In this document: one piece after another, positions 6,399-14,036 of the stretch
Layout of the letters: each line of letters starts with the position of its first letter
How positions within the stretch are numbered: position 1 is the first letter of the stretch
Source: Clostridiaceae bacterium
GTDB lineage: Bacteria; Bacillota; Clostridia; Lachnospirales; Lachnospiraceae
NCBI GenBank assembly: GCA_910574345.1
Contig: CAJSZV010000015.1
Span: forward strand, 1-64,000
Direction: 5' to 3'
Length of the DNA stretch: 64,000 bases
Made by a program: the position numbers and the translations under genes
Notes under the pieces: model-generated
Told to the model about the DNA's origin: nothing
Database searches by the model: none
The model's input: the letters and a program-made list of their open reading frames with translations, nothing else

Positions 6399-6514
6399 TT
6401 ACTTAATTTCATGATGTTGGGGTCAAAAGGTTTTTTGACCCCTTTGATACCGGATTGCTTGATGATCTTACGGAGACATTCCGCCGCTGCTTTTTGATCT
6501 TCCAGAGAAGCCGG
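6395..6514 (-). pseudogene. Startless coding remnant overlapping the HicB-like gene
   Basis: A leftward frame of 39 codons between a TAA and a TGA that overlaps the next ATG (ATGA). It reads ...LEDQKAAAECLRKIIKQSG and then IKGVKKPFDPNIMKLSK. No usable start codon exists in frame. The GVKKPFDP part is contributed by the palindromic repeat at 6419-6442. I do not recognise the family; the position upstream of a HicB-like frame hints at a former partner gene. Bases 6515-6652 hold nothing I can identify. Confidence 0.35.
6419..6442. repeat. Palindromic interspersed repeat, copy A
   Basis: Arms GGGGTCAAAA (6419-6428) and TTTTGACCCC (6433-6442) around GGTT. On the minus strand it is followed by AACATCATGA, the same flank that follows copy C at 39649-39658. 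The other copies are at 10065-10088 and 39625-39648. Here it lies inside the coding remnant. Confidence 0.8.
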
Positions 6515-6652
6515 TTACAATGTTGCATGGATATAGTATATCATGTTTATCATGCAAAATCTATACCCTGCCATGTATCCCATCATGCAGCCATCCCATC
6601 ATGACGCCTGTTTTTATCCATTTTCTCCGGCCCCATGAATTGTACATGGATG

Positions 6653-7666
6653 TTACGGCTGGTCTTTTCTCCAATTATTGCTGAATGCCTTCTGTTCCGA
6701 CTCCACATGTCCTCTGTGTCCGTACACGGTGCACGCGTTCAAAGCACTCTCTAAAGCGGCAAACTCCTCATCTGTGAGGGTCACGTTACAGGCACCCAGG
6801 TTCTCAAGAATGCGCTCCTGGTTCTTGGAGCCGGGGATGGGAACCACATTGGGATATTTGTGGAGCATCCAGGCCAAGGAGATCTGTGCGGCCGTGGCAG
6901 CCTTGGTTTTGGCATACTCCCCAAGGATATCTAAAAGAGGTTGATTGGCCGCAAGATTTTCCTTAGAAAGCTGGGGCACGAATTTGCGGACGTCATCCCC
7001 TTCAAACTTAGTATCGACAGTTACCTTCCCTGACAATAACCCGCTTGCAATAGGTGAAAACGGAACAACGCCGATATGATTTTCGATACAGTATGGAAAA
7101 ATCTCTTTCTCACAGTCCCGCTCCACCATGGAATATAGGTTCTGAACCGCTGATACGGGAGTGATTTCATGGGTTTTTCTCAAGGTATCTACAGAGACCT
7201 GGGACATACCCCAGCCCCGGATCAGGCCTTTTTGGATCAGTTTTCCCATAACTTCGGCGATGGTCTCCACCGGGACCAGATCATTGGTTCTGTGGAGATA
7301 ATACAGATCCACATAGTCCGTTTTAAGCCGGTTCATGGAAGCGGTCAGATGATCTAAGACGGCGTCATAGGGTGTCCGGCCTTCCTCAAGCTCTTCGGGG
7401 CAAAGATGAAATTTGGTGGCAAGAACCACGTGCTTGCGAAAGGGAGCCAGGGCCTTTCCCACAAGTTCCTCATTGTGGCCCGGATAGAACATTTCCCTTC
7501 CATAAGTTTCCGCAGTGTCAAATAAGGTGCAGCCAAACTCATAGGCCTTCTCTATGGCATGAAGGGAATACTCCTCCTCCGGAACTTTTCCGTATCCATG
7601 TGAAAATCCCATACAGCCCATACCGATCTCAGACACTTCCAAAGTTCCCAGCAATCTTTTTTTCAT
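6653..7666 (-). CDS. Aldo/keto reductase
   Basis: 337 residues with an AGGAGG site before the ATG. It is an NADPH-dependent aldo/keto reductase of the YajO/AKR13 style. The catalytic tetrad is visible: D50 and Y55 in FDTAETYG, K85 in VVLATKF and H125 in DLYYLHR. The GWGMSQ strand and the IPGSKNQERILENL cofactor-binding segment near the C-terminus complete the (beta/alpha)8 fold. The physiological substrate cannot be told from sequence. It is divergent from a LysR gene 137 bases away, the usual arrangement for a regulator and its target. Confidence 0.93.
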   Translation of the reverse strand: MKKRLLGTLEVSEIGMGCMGFSHGYGKVPEEEYSLHAIEKAYEFGCTLFDTAETYGREMFYPGHNEELVGKALAPFRKHVVLATKFHLCPEELEEGRTPYDAVLDHLTASMNRLKTDYVDLYYLHRTNDLVPVETIAEVMGKLIQKGLIRGWGMSQVSVDTLRKTHEITPVSAVQNLYSMVERDCEKEIFPYCIENHIGVVPFSPIASGLLSGKVTVDTKFEGDDVRKFVPQLSKENLAANQPLLDILGEYAKTKAATAAQISLAWMLHKYPNVVPIPGSKNQERILENLGACNVTLTDEEFAALESALNACTVYGHRGHVESEQKAFSNNWRKDQP

Positions 7667-7736
7667 GATAATTCTTCCTCCTACTGTTTTTAAATTTAGT
7701 TCTTGAGTTTATGGTTTGATTGTAGCGGATAATTTC

Positions 7737-7765
7737 TTGACAAGGAAGTGCAGGAAAGTTAGAAT
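7737..7765 (+). promoter_or_regulatory. Promoter of the LysR gene
   Basis: -35 TTGACA (7737-7742), 17-base spacer, -10 TAGAAT (7760-7765), 38 bases before the LysR ATG. It lies in the divergent region shared with the aldo/keto reductase, where the LysR protein would be expected to bind. Confidence 0.75.
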
Positions 7766-7803
7766 GGTTTTAACTAAAAGTTTAAAGACAAGGAGGGGCA
7801 GAT

Positions 7804-8700
7804 ATGTACAATCCTTTGTTAGATACCATGATAACCGTGGCAGAGTGCGGAAGTTTTCTGAAAGCGTCAGAGAAACTTTACATTTCCCCCACTGCCATTA
7901 TGAAACAGATCAATCAGCTGGAAAGTCATATCGGGCTTCCCCTGTTTGTCCGTACCAGCAAAGGGGTGGTTCTTACCCAGGCGGGTGGGTCTGTGTATAA
8001 AGATGCTAAGGATATTATAAAGCAGTCCCGGGAGGCAGTATGGCGGGCTTACAAGGCGGAGAAGATAGATCAGATCCTTATCCGCGTGGGAACATTGATT
8101 CTTTATCCCTGTAAAGTTCTTATGGATCTGTGGAATGAATGCAGCGGTAGGTATCCGCAGTTTAAACTAAGAGTTGTTCCTTTTGAAGATACCAGCACGG
8201 AGACGGCATTCTCCAATGTGGGGAAGGCATATGATTTGATGACAGGCCCTTTTGATTCTGTTCACACGGCAAGATTTAACCGTTTTCAGGAACTGGGCCG
8301 GTATCATTTCTGCATTGCCATGCCGGGAGGGCACCGTCTTTCCGGGAAAACATCTCTGACTTACGAGGATCTTCATGGAGAGCGGCTTATGATACAAAAA
8401 GTCGGCAACAGCCCTATCAATGACCGGATCCGTGCCGACATAGAAAAAGGACATCCGGAAATTGCGATCCAGGATATCCCATGTCACTATGATCTGGAAG
8501 CATTCAACCGATGTGAAGAGGAAGGAACCCTGCTTCTAAGCCTGGAGAGCTGGGGGGATGTGCACCCGTCCCTGATTTCGGTTCCATTGAGGGTGGAGCA
8601 TACCATTCCTTATGGAGTGATCTATTCTGCGAAGGCAAGCCAGGAGACAAGGCATTTTCTCCAGATCCTTCAAAAAAATGCAGCCAGGGATATGGCATAG
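7804..8700 (+). CDS. LysR-family transcriptional regulator
   Basis: 298 residues, RBS AAGGAGG. Residues 1-60 form the winged helix-turn-helix (TVAECGSFLKASEKLYISPT, then QINQLESHIGLPLFVRTSKG). From ~90 on is the periplasmic-binding-protein-like effector domain. Family members bind T-N11-A dyads and respond to small effectors. Divergent transcription from the aldo/keto reductase suggests that it controls that gene and itself. The last ~30 bases overlap antisense a decayed membrane-protein end. Confidence 0.93.
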   Translation: MYNPLLDTMITVAECGSFLKASEKLYISPTAIMKQINQLESHIGLPLFVRTSKGVVLTQAGGSVYKDAKDIIKQSREAVWRAYKAEKIDQILIRVGTLILYPCKVLMDLWNECSGRYPQFKLRVVPFEDTSTETAFSNVGKAYDLMTGPFDSVHTARFNRFQELGRYHFCIAMPGGHRLSGKTSLTYEDLHGERLMIQKVGNSPINDRIRADIEKGHPEIAIQDIPCHYDLEAFNRCEEEGTLLLSLESWGDVHPSLISVPLRVEHTIPYGVIYSAKASQETRHFLQILQKNAARDMA

Positions 8701-8774
8701 GCGGCCATGACCAGAAAGACAGCGGTCCACAGCATCTGTTCCCGCCGGGTGAAGCCCACCTGAACTCCTTTTAC
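8670..8774 (-). pseudogene. C-terminal fragment of an unidentified membrane protein
   Basis: Leftward frame ending TGA at 8670-8672 and reading VQVGFTRREQMLWTAVFLVM followed by AAYAISLAAFF, i.e. a basic loop and one hydrophobic helix. There is no start, and it abuts the GH1 remnant, so it is the tail of a gene lost by deletion. It overlaps the 3' end of the LysR gene antisense. Confidence 0.35.
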
Positions 8775-9123
8775 GGCCCAGTATAGGAGCTGCCGGAAAA
8801 GTCGATACGGTAATCATCCTGAATCATGCCGGAGGGTTCCCGGTACTGGCTTTCGTTCTGAACACCCATACCGTTTTCCGCCACAAACCATTCTTTGCTG
8901 CCGTGCTCCTCCCGCATCCGAATGGCAAAATCATAGATGATTCTTGGATAAATCTACCAGCCGCGGAAAGGATTCATCTTCTTTCCGGGCATGTCAAACT
9001 CTTCATAATAAAAGGCTGGGATGGAAGGGGGCGCCCTCTCTGACCGCATTCACCCGGCCCGTATTCCTCATACCAGACATCCCGATGTGCTTTGTACCAG
9101 GCGTCCATAAAGGAATCCTGCAT
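8775..9123 (-). pseudogene. GH1 6-phospho-beta-glucosidase remnant
   Basis: Leftward fragments in more than one frame match the C-terminal half of family 1 glycosidases. FRGW-stop-IYP carries a TAG where the family has GWEIYP. It is followed by RIIYDFAIRMREEHGSKEWF and VAENGMGVQNE, which holds the ENGMG nucleophile motif, and then MIQDDYRI. The 5' part, from an ATG at 9123, is frameshifted against this. The N-terminal half of the gene and the C-terminal end are gone. It once hydrolysed phosphorylated beta-glucosides; it is not functional now. This accounts for most of the space between the LysR gene and the phosphatase gene. Confidence 0.7.
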
Positions 9124-9148
9124 TTCTTTTTAATAGATCATTTATGGT

Positions 9149-9925
9149 TTAATGCCGCTGTTCCTTATTGCTGAACACCTCACAGAACCTGGCTGCGAAG
9201 GAAGGAGGCTCCTGTCCGGCATAAAGATGAGAGATATCCCCTATGCGGAGGGCGCGGAAGGAAGCGATGCCCTGCTGGCGCTCTTCCGATACGATCTCTG
9301 TCACTGAAGTGGGGGCAAGTGCGATTCCGTGCCATAAGATGAAGGGGGACACATTCCACAGGTGAGAGAGAAGGGCGCAGATAATGCCAAAATGGCAGTA
9401 GCAGGCTATGGTCTTGGTATTCTCCTGAACTACCCGGTAGTGGCGGCTTTCCCTTACATATCCGTAGGTTTCTAAGAGGCTGTCAAACTCGCGGCATACA
9501 TGGTCATAGACAGAGACGGCGTCTCCGCTTTGGGCCACGGCAGACCGGCGCCAATCCTCCGGATCCATATATTCTGAATGTTTTGTCCAGTAAGAGGGAA
9601 CCATATCCCAGATCACATTGGGGGCTGAATACTGTTCCCCCTCTTTGGCGGCATTAGGAAAAGCGTCCAACAGTTCTTTAGAAAGGCTGGGATCGGTCTT
9701 TGCCGGAAACTCCATGAGCCAGTCAAGTACTTTGGCCTCTTTGCCCAATGCTTTAAGGGAGTAGGAGGCAGTATCTTTGGCTCTGCCTAAAGGTGACATA
9801 AAGCAGTCGTCAATCTTCATGGACGGGGCGGTCAGAGCTAAAAGAGCGGCTTCCCGGCGGCCTTTTTCGGTTAAGGAGTCATGGTCATAATCAGGATCTC
9901 CGTGTCGGATGAAAAGAATTCTCAT
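9149..9925 (-). CDS. Histidine phosphatase family protein
   Basis: 258 residues from the ATG at 9923-9925, preceded by GGAGA at suitable spacing; an upstream in-frame start adds 21 residues that break the family's N-terminus. MRILFIRHGDP puts the catalytic RHG at residues 7-9. DDCFMSPLGRAKDTA supplies the second arginine region, and CYCHFGIICALLSHL the second histidine. The family includes phosphoglycerate mutases and broad phosphatases. The enlarged insert (MVPSYWTKHSEYMDPEDW) is typical of a clostridial subgroup of unknown substrate. It is monocistronic. Confidence 0.88.
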   Translation of the reverse strand: MRILFIRHGDPDYDHDSLTEKGRREAALLALTAPSMKIDDCFMSPLGRAKDTASYSLKALGKEAKVLDWLMEFPAKTDPSLSKELLDAFPNAAKEGEQYSAPNVIWDMVPSYWTKHSEYMDPEDWRRSAVAQSGDAVSVYDHVCREFDSLLETYGYVRESRHYRVVQENTKTIACYCHFGIICALLSHLWNVSPFILWHGIALAPTSVTEIVSEERQQGIASFRALRIGDISHLYAGQEPPSFAARFCEVFSNKEQRH

Positions 9926-10064
9926 ATCGGTATCTCCATTCACTTTGTCATTGACATCTATCTTAGCAAAGGAAAAAAAGTGTGTCAAGAAGGCTTCAGA
10001 CGCTGTCTTCCCCTATTGCCATTTCGTCCTAAATTCTTTATAATTAGGGAGATTAAAAGATGCA

Positions 10065-10088
10065 GGGGTCAAAAGACCTTTTGACCCC
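10065..10088. repeat. Palindromic interspersed repeat, copy B
   Basis: GGGGTCAAAA (10065-10074), GACC, TTTTGACCCC (10079-10088). Intergenic, between the phosphatase gene and the TIM-barrel gene. Its core AAAAGACCTTTT is identical to copy C. The flanks (TGCA before, TGATGCC after) differ from A and C. Confidence 0.85.
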
Positions 10089-10150
10089 TGATGCCTGGGG
10101 ATTGCTCCTGGCATCATTAAAATTATGTAAGGTGAAAGACAGGTGATAAC

Positions 10151-11452
10151 ATGAATATAGTTTGTTCTCCCTCCGGTATCGTCAGCCCCTTCCGACCGGG
10201 CCAGGGAATCATGGATATAGCAGGCGCAGGCTTTGAAGGCATTTCCCTGGAGCTTGCCATGTGCTGCTCCGGCCATGAGCTGGAACATTTCGGCGAAGAA
10301 AGCCAAAAGGAGAAAGAAAAAGAAGAGCAGCAAAATGCTCTGGACAGAGGAATTAAGAAATTTCCTCCTATCTCGGAGCATCCTCAGGGAATGAGTCGGT
10401 TTTTTGAAAAAATGCTCGGTTCCTGCCGGGAAAAGAACCTCCATGTTTTTGTTATGACGGCTCCCTCTCTGCCCAGGGATACCAAGCGGGAAGACATGGT
10501 CCCTGTGCTTAAGAGTCTCCATGAGGAGGCCATAAGATATTGCAAAAGCCTTGGCTGCAGTTACCTGGTGATCCGCCCCCTGACATATGTCAGGGGAAGC
10601 GAGAAACTGTGGCAGCTGAACCGGGAGTATTACTTAGGGCTGGCGGATCTGGCTAAAGATCATGGAGTGATGATTCTTTTGGAGAACCAGTTTGTCCTGC
10701 GAAACGGACAGGCCGTGCGGGGAGCCTGTTCCGATGAAACCGCGGCGGCCCGGTGGGTTGATGAGTTGAACCGGGAGGCAGGAGAAGAGCGGTTCGGCTT
10801 CTGTATGAATGTGGGGGTATTAAGCCTATGCGGACAAAGCATGTATGAGTTTGCCGTTACCATGGGGCAGCGCATCAAGGCCGTGATCCTGGGGGACTGT
10901 GACGGATACCACGAGGGGTACATGCTTCCCTTTACCTCCGTCTGCTCCGGCCAGCCGAGAACCGACTGGCTCAGTCTCATCCGGGGCCTTAGGCGCATTG
11001 GGTTTGACGGACAGATGATTTTGAATATGTCGGACACGGCGGCGGTATTTTCGCCTCTTTTAAGGCCTCAGCTTATGGCTCTTGCAAAGGCGGTGGCAGA
11101 GTACTTTAAGTGGCAGGTCCAGATTGAAGAGCTCTTAAAGAAATACGATTCCATCGTGCTTTTCGGCGCGGGAAATATGTGCCGCAACTATATGAAATGC
11201 TATGGGGAGACCTATCCGCCTCTTTTCACCTGCGACAACAATGAGAGGATATGGGGGACAACCTTCTGCGGCCTTGAGGTAAAGCCTCCGGAGGCCTTAA
11301 AGGGCCTTCCTGAAACCTGCGGAATCTTTATCTGCAATATTTATTACCGGGAGATCGAGAAGCAGCTGCGGGATATGGGAATCAACCATATTGAGTTTTT
11401 CAATGACGAGTATATGCCCACATTTTATTTTGACAGGCTGAAGGGAGTATAA
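10151..11452 (+). CDS. Two-domain protein: sugar isomerase-like TIM barrel plus Rossmann-like domain
   Basis: 433 residues. Residues 1-320 form a xylose-isomerase-like TIM barrel: GAGFEGISLELAMC at the N-terminus, VMILLENQFVLRNG (metal-ligand Glu position) and FGFCMNVGVLSL. The usual Asp and His ligands of the FDTGH motif are replaced (FCMNVG), so metal binding may be altered. Residues ~325-433 form a separate Rossmann-like domain (VLFGAGNMCRNYM, FTCDNNERIWGTTFCGLEVK) of the type attached to sugar C-methyltransferases and glycosyltransferases. The next gene, 3 bases on, is a canonical barrel of the same family with intact ligands. The pair may act on one carbohydrate or cyclitol pathway; the substrate is unknown. 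Confidence 0.75.
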   Translation: MNIVCSPSGIVSPFRPGQGIMDIAGAGFEGISLELAMCCSGHELEHFGEESQKEKEKEEQQNALDRGIKKFPPISEHPQGMSRFFEKMLGSCREKNLHVFVMTAPSLPRDTKREDMVPVLKSLHEEAIRYCKSLGCSYLVIRPLTYVRGSEKLWQLNREYYLGLADLAKDHGVMILLENQFVLRNGQAVRGACSDETAAARWVDELNREAGEERFGFCMNVGVLSLCGQSMYEFAVTMGQRIKAVILGDCDGYHEGYMLPFTSVCSGQPRTDWLSLIRGLRRIGFDGQMILNMSDTAAVFSPLLRPQLMALAKAVAEYFKWQVQIEELLKKYDSIVLFGAGNMCRNYMKCYGETYPPLFTCDNNERIWGTTFCGLEVKPPEALKGLPETCGIFICNIYYREIEKQLRDMGINHIEFFNDEYMPTFYFDRLKGV

Positions 11453-11455
11453 GGG

Positions 11456-12394
11456 ATGCTTGAGATTGGCGTACAGACAAAGAATGCGGTGGAGGATCAA
11501 AACCCGGCGGAAGGATTCCGGATGCTTAAAAGGGCAGGTTTTTCCTGTGTAGATTTCAGCCTGAATTACTATTTGACCAACAAGACTCTCTACCGTATGG
11601 AGCAAAACCATTTTTTTGACAAGACCAGGGGAGAACTGGAGGATTATTTTACCCCTCACAAAAGGGAGGCCCAGGCGGCAGGCATCCGGATTCACCAGAT
11701 GCATATGCCCTATCCCATCTATATGCCTAACGGCAAGAAAGAGCTCAATGATTACCTGTGGAATGTCATGGCCCCAAAGAGCATGGAGCTCTGCTCCTTC
11801 TTTGAGTGTTCCTACATTGTGATTCACGGGTTTAAACTGGCTAAGAATCTGGGGTCCGAGGAGGCGGAGTGGAGTGAGACAGAACGTTTCATCCATTCCA
11901 TCGCCCCTATGGCAAAGGAGATGGGGATCACCATCTGTATTGAGAATCTTTACAGCAGCGTGGGCAAACATATCGTAGAGGGGCCTTGCTGCAATGTAGG
12001 CAAGGCCGTGGAGCGGATTGACCGGATCAATGACCGGTACGGGGCAGAGGTCCTTGGGTTCTGCTTTGACACGGGCCACGCCAATCTTGCCAGGCTGGAT
12101 TTTGAGGACTTTATGACAAGGCTGGGACACAGACTCAAGGTGTTCCATATCCATGACAATGATGGGGTGGGGGACCTTCATCAGATTCCCTTTACCTTTA
12201 CCAAGACCAGGGAGAATCAGCCTTCCACGGACTGGGAGGGATTTGTGAGAGGGCTAAGGGCTATGGGGTTTGACAAGGTCTTAAGCTTTGAGACAGCTCC
12301 GGTTCTCAGCGCCTTCCCTCAGGATATGAAGGAGGATGTGCTGTCTCTCATTGCAAAGATCGGGAAGCATTTCGCAGGGGAAGCCGGTTTGTGA
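11456..12394 (+). CDS. Sugar phosphate isomerase/epimerase (AP endonuclease 2 superfamily)
   Basis: 312 residues. A TIM barrel with the complete metal-site pattern: GITICIENLYSS (Glu), GFCFDTGHANLARL (Asp, His), VFHIHDNDGVGDLHQIPF (His/Asp) and VLSFETAP (final Glu). The family includes hydroxypyruvate isomerase, tagatose/psicose epimerases and IolE/IolI. DWEGFVRGLRAMGFDKVLSF matches the corresponding stretch in the previous gene (DWLSLIRGLRRIGFDG), so the two are probably diverged paralogues in one operon. Translation is likely coupled (3-base gap). Confidence 0.85.
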   Translation: MLEIGVQTKNAVEDQNPAEGFRMLKRAGFSCVDFSLNYYLTNKTLYRMEQNHFFDKTRGELEDYFTPHKREAQAAGIRIHQMHMPYPIYMPNGKKELNDYLWNVMAPKSMELCSFFECSYIVIHGFKLAKNLGSEEAEWSETERFIHSIAPMAKEMGITICIENLYSSVGKHIVEGPCCNVGKAVERIDRINDRYGAEVLGFCFDTGHANLARLDFEDFMTRLGHRLKVFHIHDNDGVGDLHQIPFTFTKTRENQPSTDWEGFVRGLRAMGFDKVLSFETAPVLSAFPQDMKEDVLSLIAKIGKHFAGEAGL

Positions 12395-12447
12395 TGTGAT
12401 TTTTAATATAAAACGCGGAAGCAAAAATAACTAAGGAGGACTACCAA

Positions 12448-13062
12448 ATGAAAATCCTAATCACAGGGTTTGCCCCCTTTGGCGGCGAATCCGTCAATCC
12501 GTCATGGGAGGCGGTGGGGGGTCTGCCGGATGAATTTCAGACTTTAAAGGGAGAGCAGGTGACTCTTGTAAAACATGAGATGCCCGTATCCTATGACCGC
12601 TGCGGCCAGATTATAAAGGAACTTATAGAACGGGAAAGACCGGACTGTACCATCTGTGTAGGGCAGGCAGGCGGCAGAATGAGTATTGAAGTGGAGCAGA
12701 TCGCCATCAATATAAAAGATGCCCAATCCCCGGACAATGACGGAAAAACATACAGGGGGGAGCCGGTTATTGCGGGAGGTCCGGACGGCAGGTTTGCAAA
12801 GCTTCCGGTGCGGGATATGGTATCCGCCTGCCGGGCGGCGCAGATTCCCGCAAGGGTCTCTTTCTCAGCCGGGGCTTACGTGTGCAATTGTCTGATGTAT
12901 CATGTACTGGAATTGTCTGAAAAGCGCTACCCAAATATGAGGGGAGGTTTTATTCATGTACCTTATGAGTGCGGACAGGCTGCAGTTCAGGAAAAAGCAA
13001 AGCCTTCCCTTCCCCTTGCCATGATTACAGAAGGAATTTTGGAATGCCTGAAAGCTTTGTAA
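12448..13062 (+). CDS. pcp: Pyroglutamyl-peptidase I (C15)
   Basis: 204 residues, RBS AAGGAGG. It removes N-terminal pyroglutamate from peptides in the cytoplasm. The catalytic triad is visible: E83 in EVEQIAIN, C146 in AGAYVCNCLMY and H170 in GFIHVPYE. The N-terminal GFAPFGGESVNPSWEAV is the substrate-loop signature. Length matches the family norm of ~200-215. It follows the isomerase pair by 53 bases and may share their transcript. Confidence 0.96.
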   Translation: MKILITGFAPFGGESVNPSWEAVGGLPDEFQTLKGEQVTLVKHEMPVSYDRCGQIIKELIERERPDCTICVGQAGGRMSIEVEQIAINIKDAQSPDNDGKTYRGEPVIAGGPDGRFAKLPVRDMVSACRAAQIPARVSFSAGAYVCNCLMYHVLELSEKRYPNMRGGFIHVPYECGQAAVQEKAKPSLPLAMITEGILECLKAL

Positions 13063-13119
13063 GAGCAGAGAATAAAAATCAGCAAAATACAGAAATTAAA
13101 AACGGCAGCTTTTTAAACA

Positions 13120-13148
13120 TGGACAAATTTGAAAAGATTGGTTATAAT
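13120..13148 (+). promoter_or_regulatory. Promoter of the ATP synthase operon
   Basis: -35 TGGACA (13120-13125), 17-base spacer, -10 TATAAT (13143-13148), 38 bases before the first gene of the operon. Confidence 0.75.
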
Positions 13149-13186
13149 GGTAACACATATGCAAAAATGGGAAATGGGGTGAAGAT

Positions 13187-13540
13187 ATGGGATACAAGAA
13201 ATCCGTGTTCCAAAGTCTGGCCATGGTGACTCAGCTGGGACTTTGTGTGCTGACGCCGATTCTGTTTTGTGTTTTTGCAGGCAGCTACATCGATTCCAGG
13301 TACGGAACGAAGACGCTGGTATTTCTTCTGGTTTTAGGAACCCTTGGAGGAGGGAGGGGCGCATACATGATGGCTAAGCGCCTGATCGATCAGGAGGAGA
13401 AGGAAAAGGAAAGGGAGCGGAAAGAACAGATCGAACGCGTACTGAACGATCAGGAACATTCTGTGACCAGACCCAAGACGCCAGGAAGGATCCGTTCCGC
13501 CAGGGAAAAGGAAGACATTGGTAGGGACAGGGAGGAATGA
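13187..13540 (+). CDS. AtpZ/AtpI-type leader protein of ATP synthase operon
   Basis: 117 residues. Two hydrophobic helices (LAMVTQLGLCVLTPILFCVF and FLLVLGTLGGGRGAYMM) are followed by a highly charged tail (EEKEKERERKEQIERVL). This is the PF09527 (AtpZ/AtpI) layout, a small protein at the head of many atp operons implicated in c-ring assembly or cation handling. The basic/acidic tail is longer than usual. The gene ends 1 base before the next start. Confidence 0.8.
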   Translation: MGYKKSVFQSLAMVTQLGLCVLTPILFCVFAGSYIDSRYGTKTLVFLLVLGTLGGGRGAYMMAKRLIDQEEKEKERERKEQIERVLNDQEHSVTRPKTPGRIRSAREKEDIGRDREE

Positions 13541-13541
13541 T

Positions 13542-14036
13542 ATGAGCAGCCATTTAAAACACCTTGTTCTGGAGATGTCCATAGGGATGTTTGCTTATGT
13601 GCTTATTCTGGGAGTTTTTGCGGCGATATTTCATAATGGCCTGGAACATATGGGCTTTGCTTTGGGCCCTGTGCTGCTGGGGCTTTTTCTTGGCTTTGCG
13701 GCAGATGTAGGGATGCTGGTTCATATGGCCTGTGTCACCGAGAAGGCTGCCGACAGCCAGGATGAGGTGTACGCCAACAAAACTACGGTGATACAGTCTG
13801 CTGTACGCAGAGTGGTGTTTGTCATCGTACTGTTTGTCCTGGGAAGCCGTCCGCAGATTGATGCGGTGGCTATGGTCATCGGGGCTCTTGGCCTCAAAGC
13901 CGGCGCGTTTTTACAGCCGGTTGTTCACAGAACTTTTTTCCGGGAAGAGGAACAAAGACCGGAAAAGGGTACCACGGAAGAAAGGAGGAAGGTGTATGGG
14001 AATGATGAAAATTCCGATGGTAGTCCAGGAACCTGA
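13542..14036 (+). CDS. ATP synthase subunit I-like membrane protein
   Basis: 164 residues from the ATG at 13542 (GGAGGA directly upstream); an earlier in-frame GTG is less well placed. Four hydrophobic segments: residues ~10-30, 38-60, 92-108 and 111-130. It occupies the place of AtpI, between the leader gene and atpB, and its size and helix count fit that diverse family. Its last 41 bases overlap atpB, with the atpB ribosome binding site inside it, suggesting tight coupling of the two membrane subunits. Confidence 0.7.
   Translation: MSSHLKHLVLEMSIGMFAYVLILGVFAAIFHNGLEHMGFALGPVLLGLFLGFAADVGMLVHMACVTEKAADSQDEVYANKTTVIQSAVRRVVFVIVLFVLGSRPQIDAVAMVIGALGLKAGAFLQPVVHRTFFREEEQRPEKGTTEERRKVYGNDENSDGSPGT

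Noticed and set aside
8536-8817. 93-codon minus-strand frame near the LysR 3' end
   Set aside because: It runs antisense to the LysR gene in a frame different from the GH1 and membrane-protein remnants and shows no family features.
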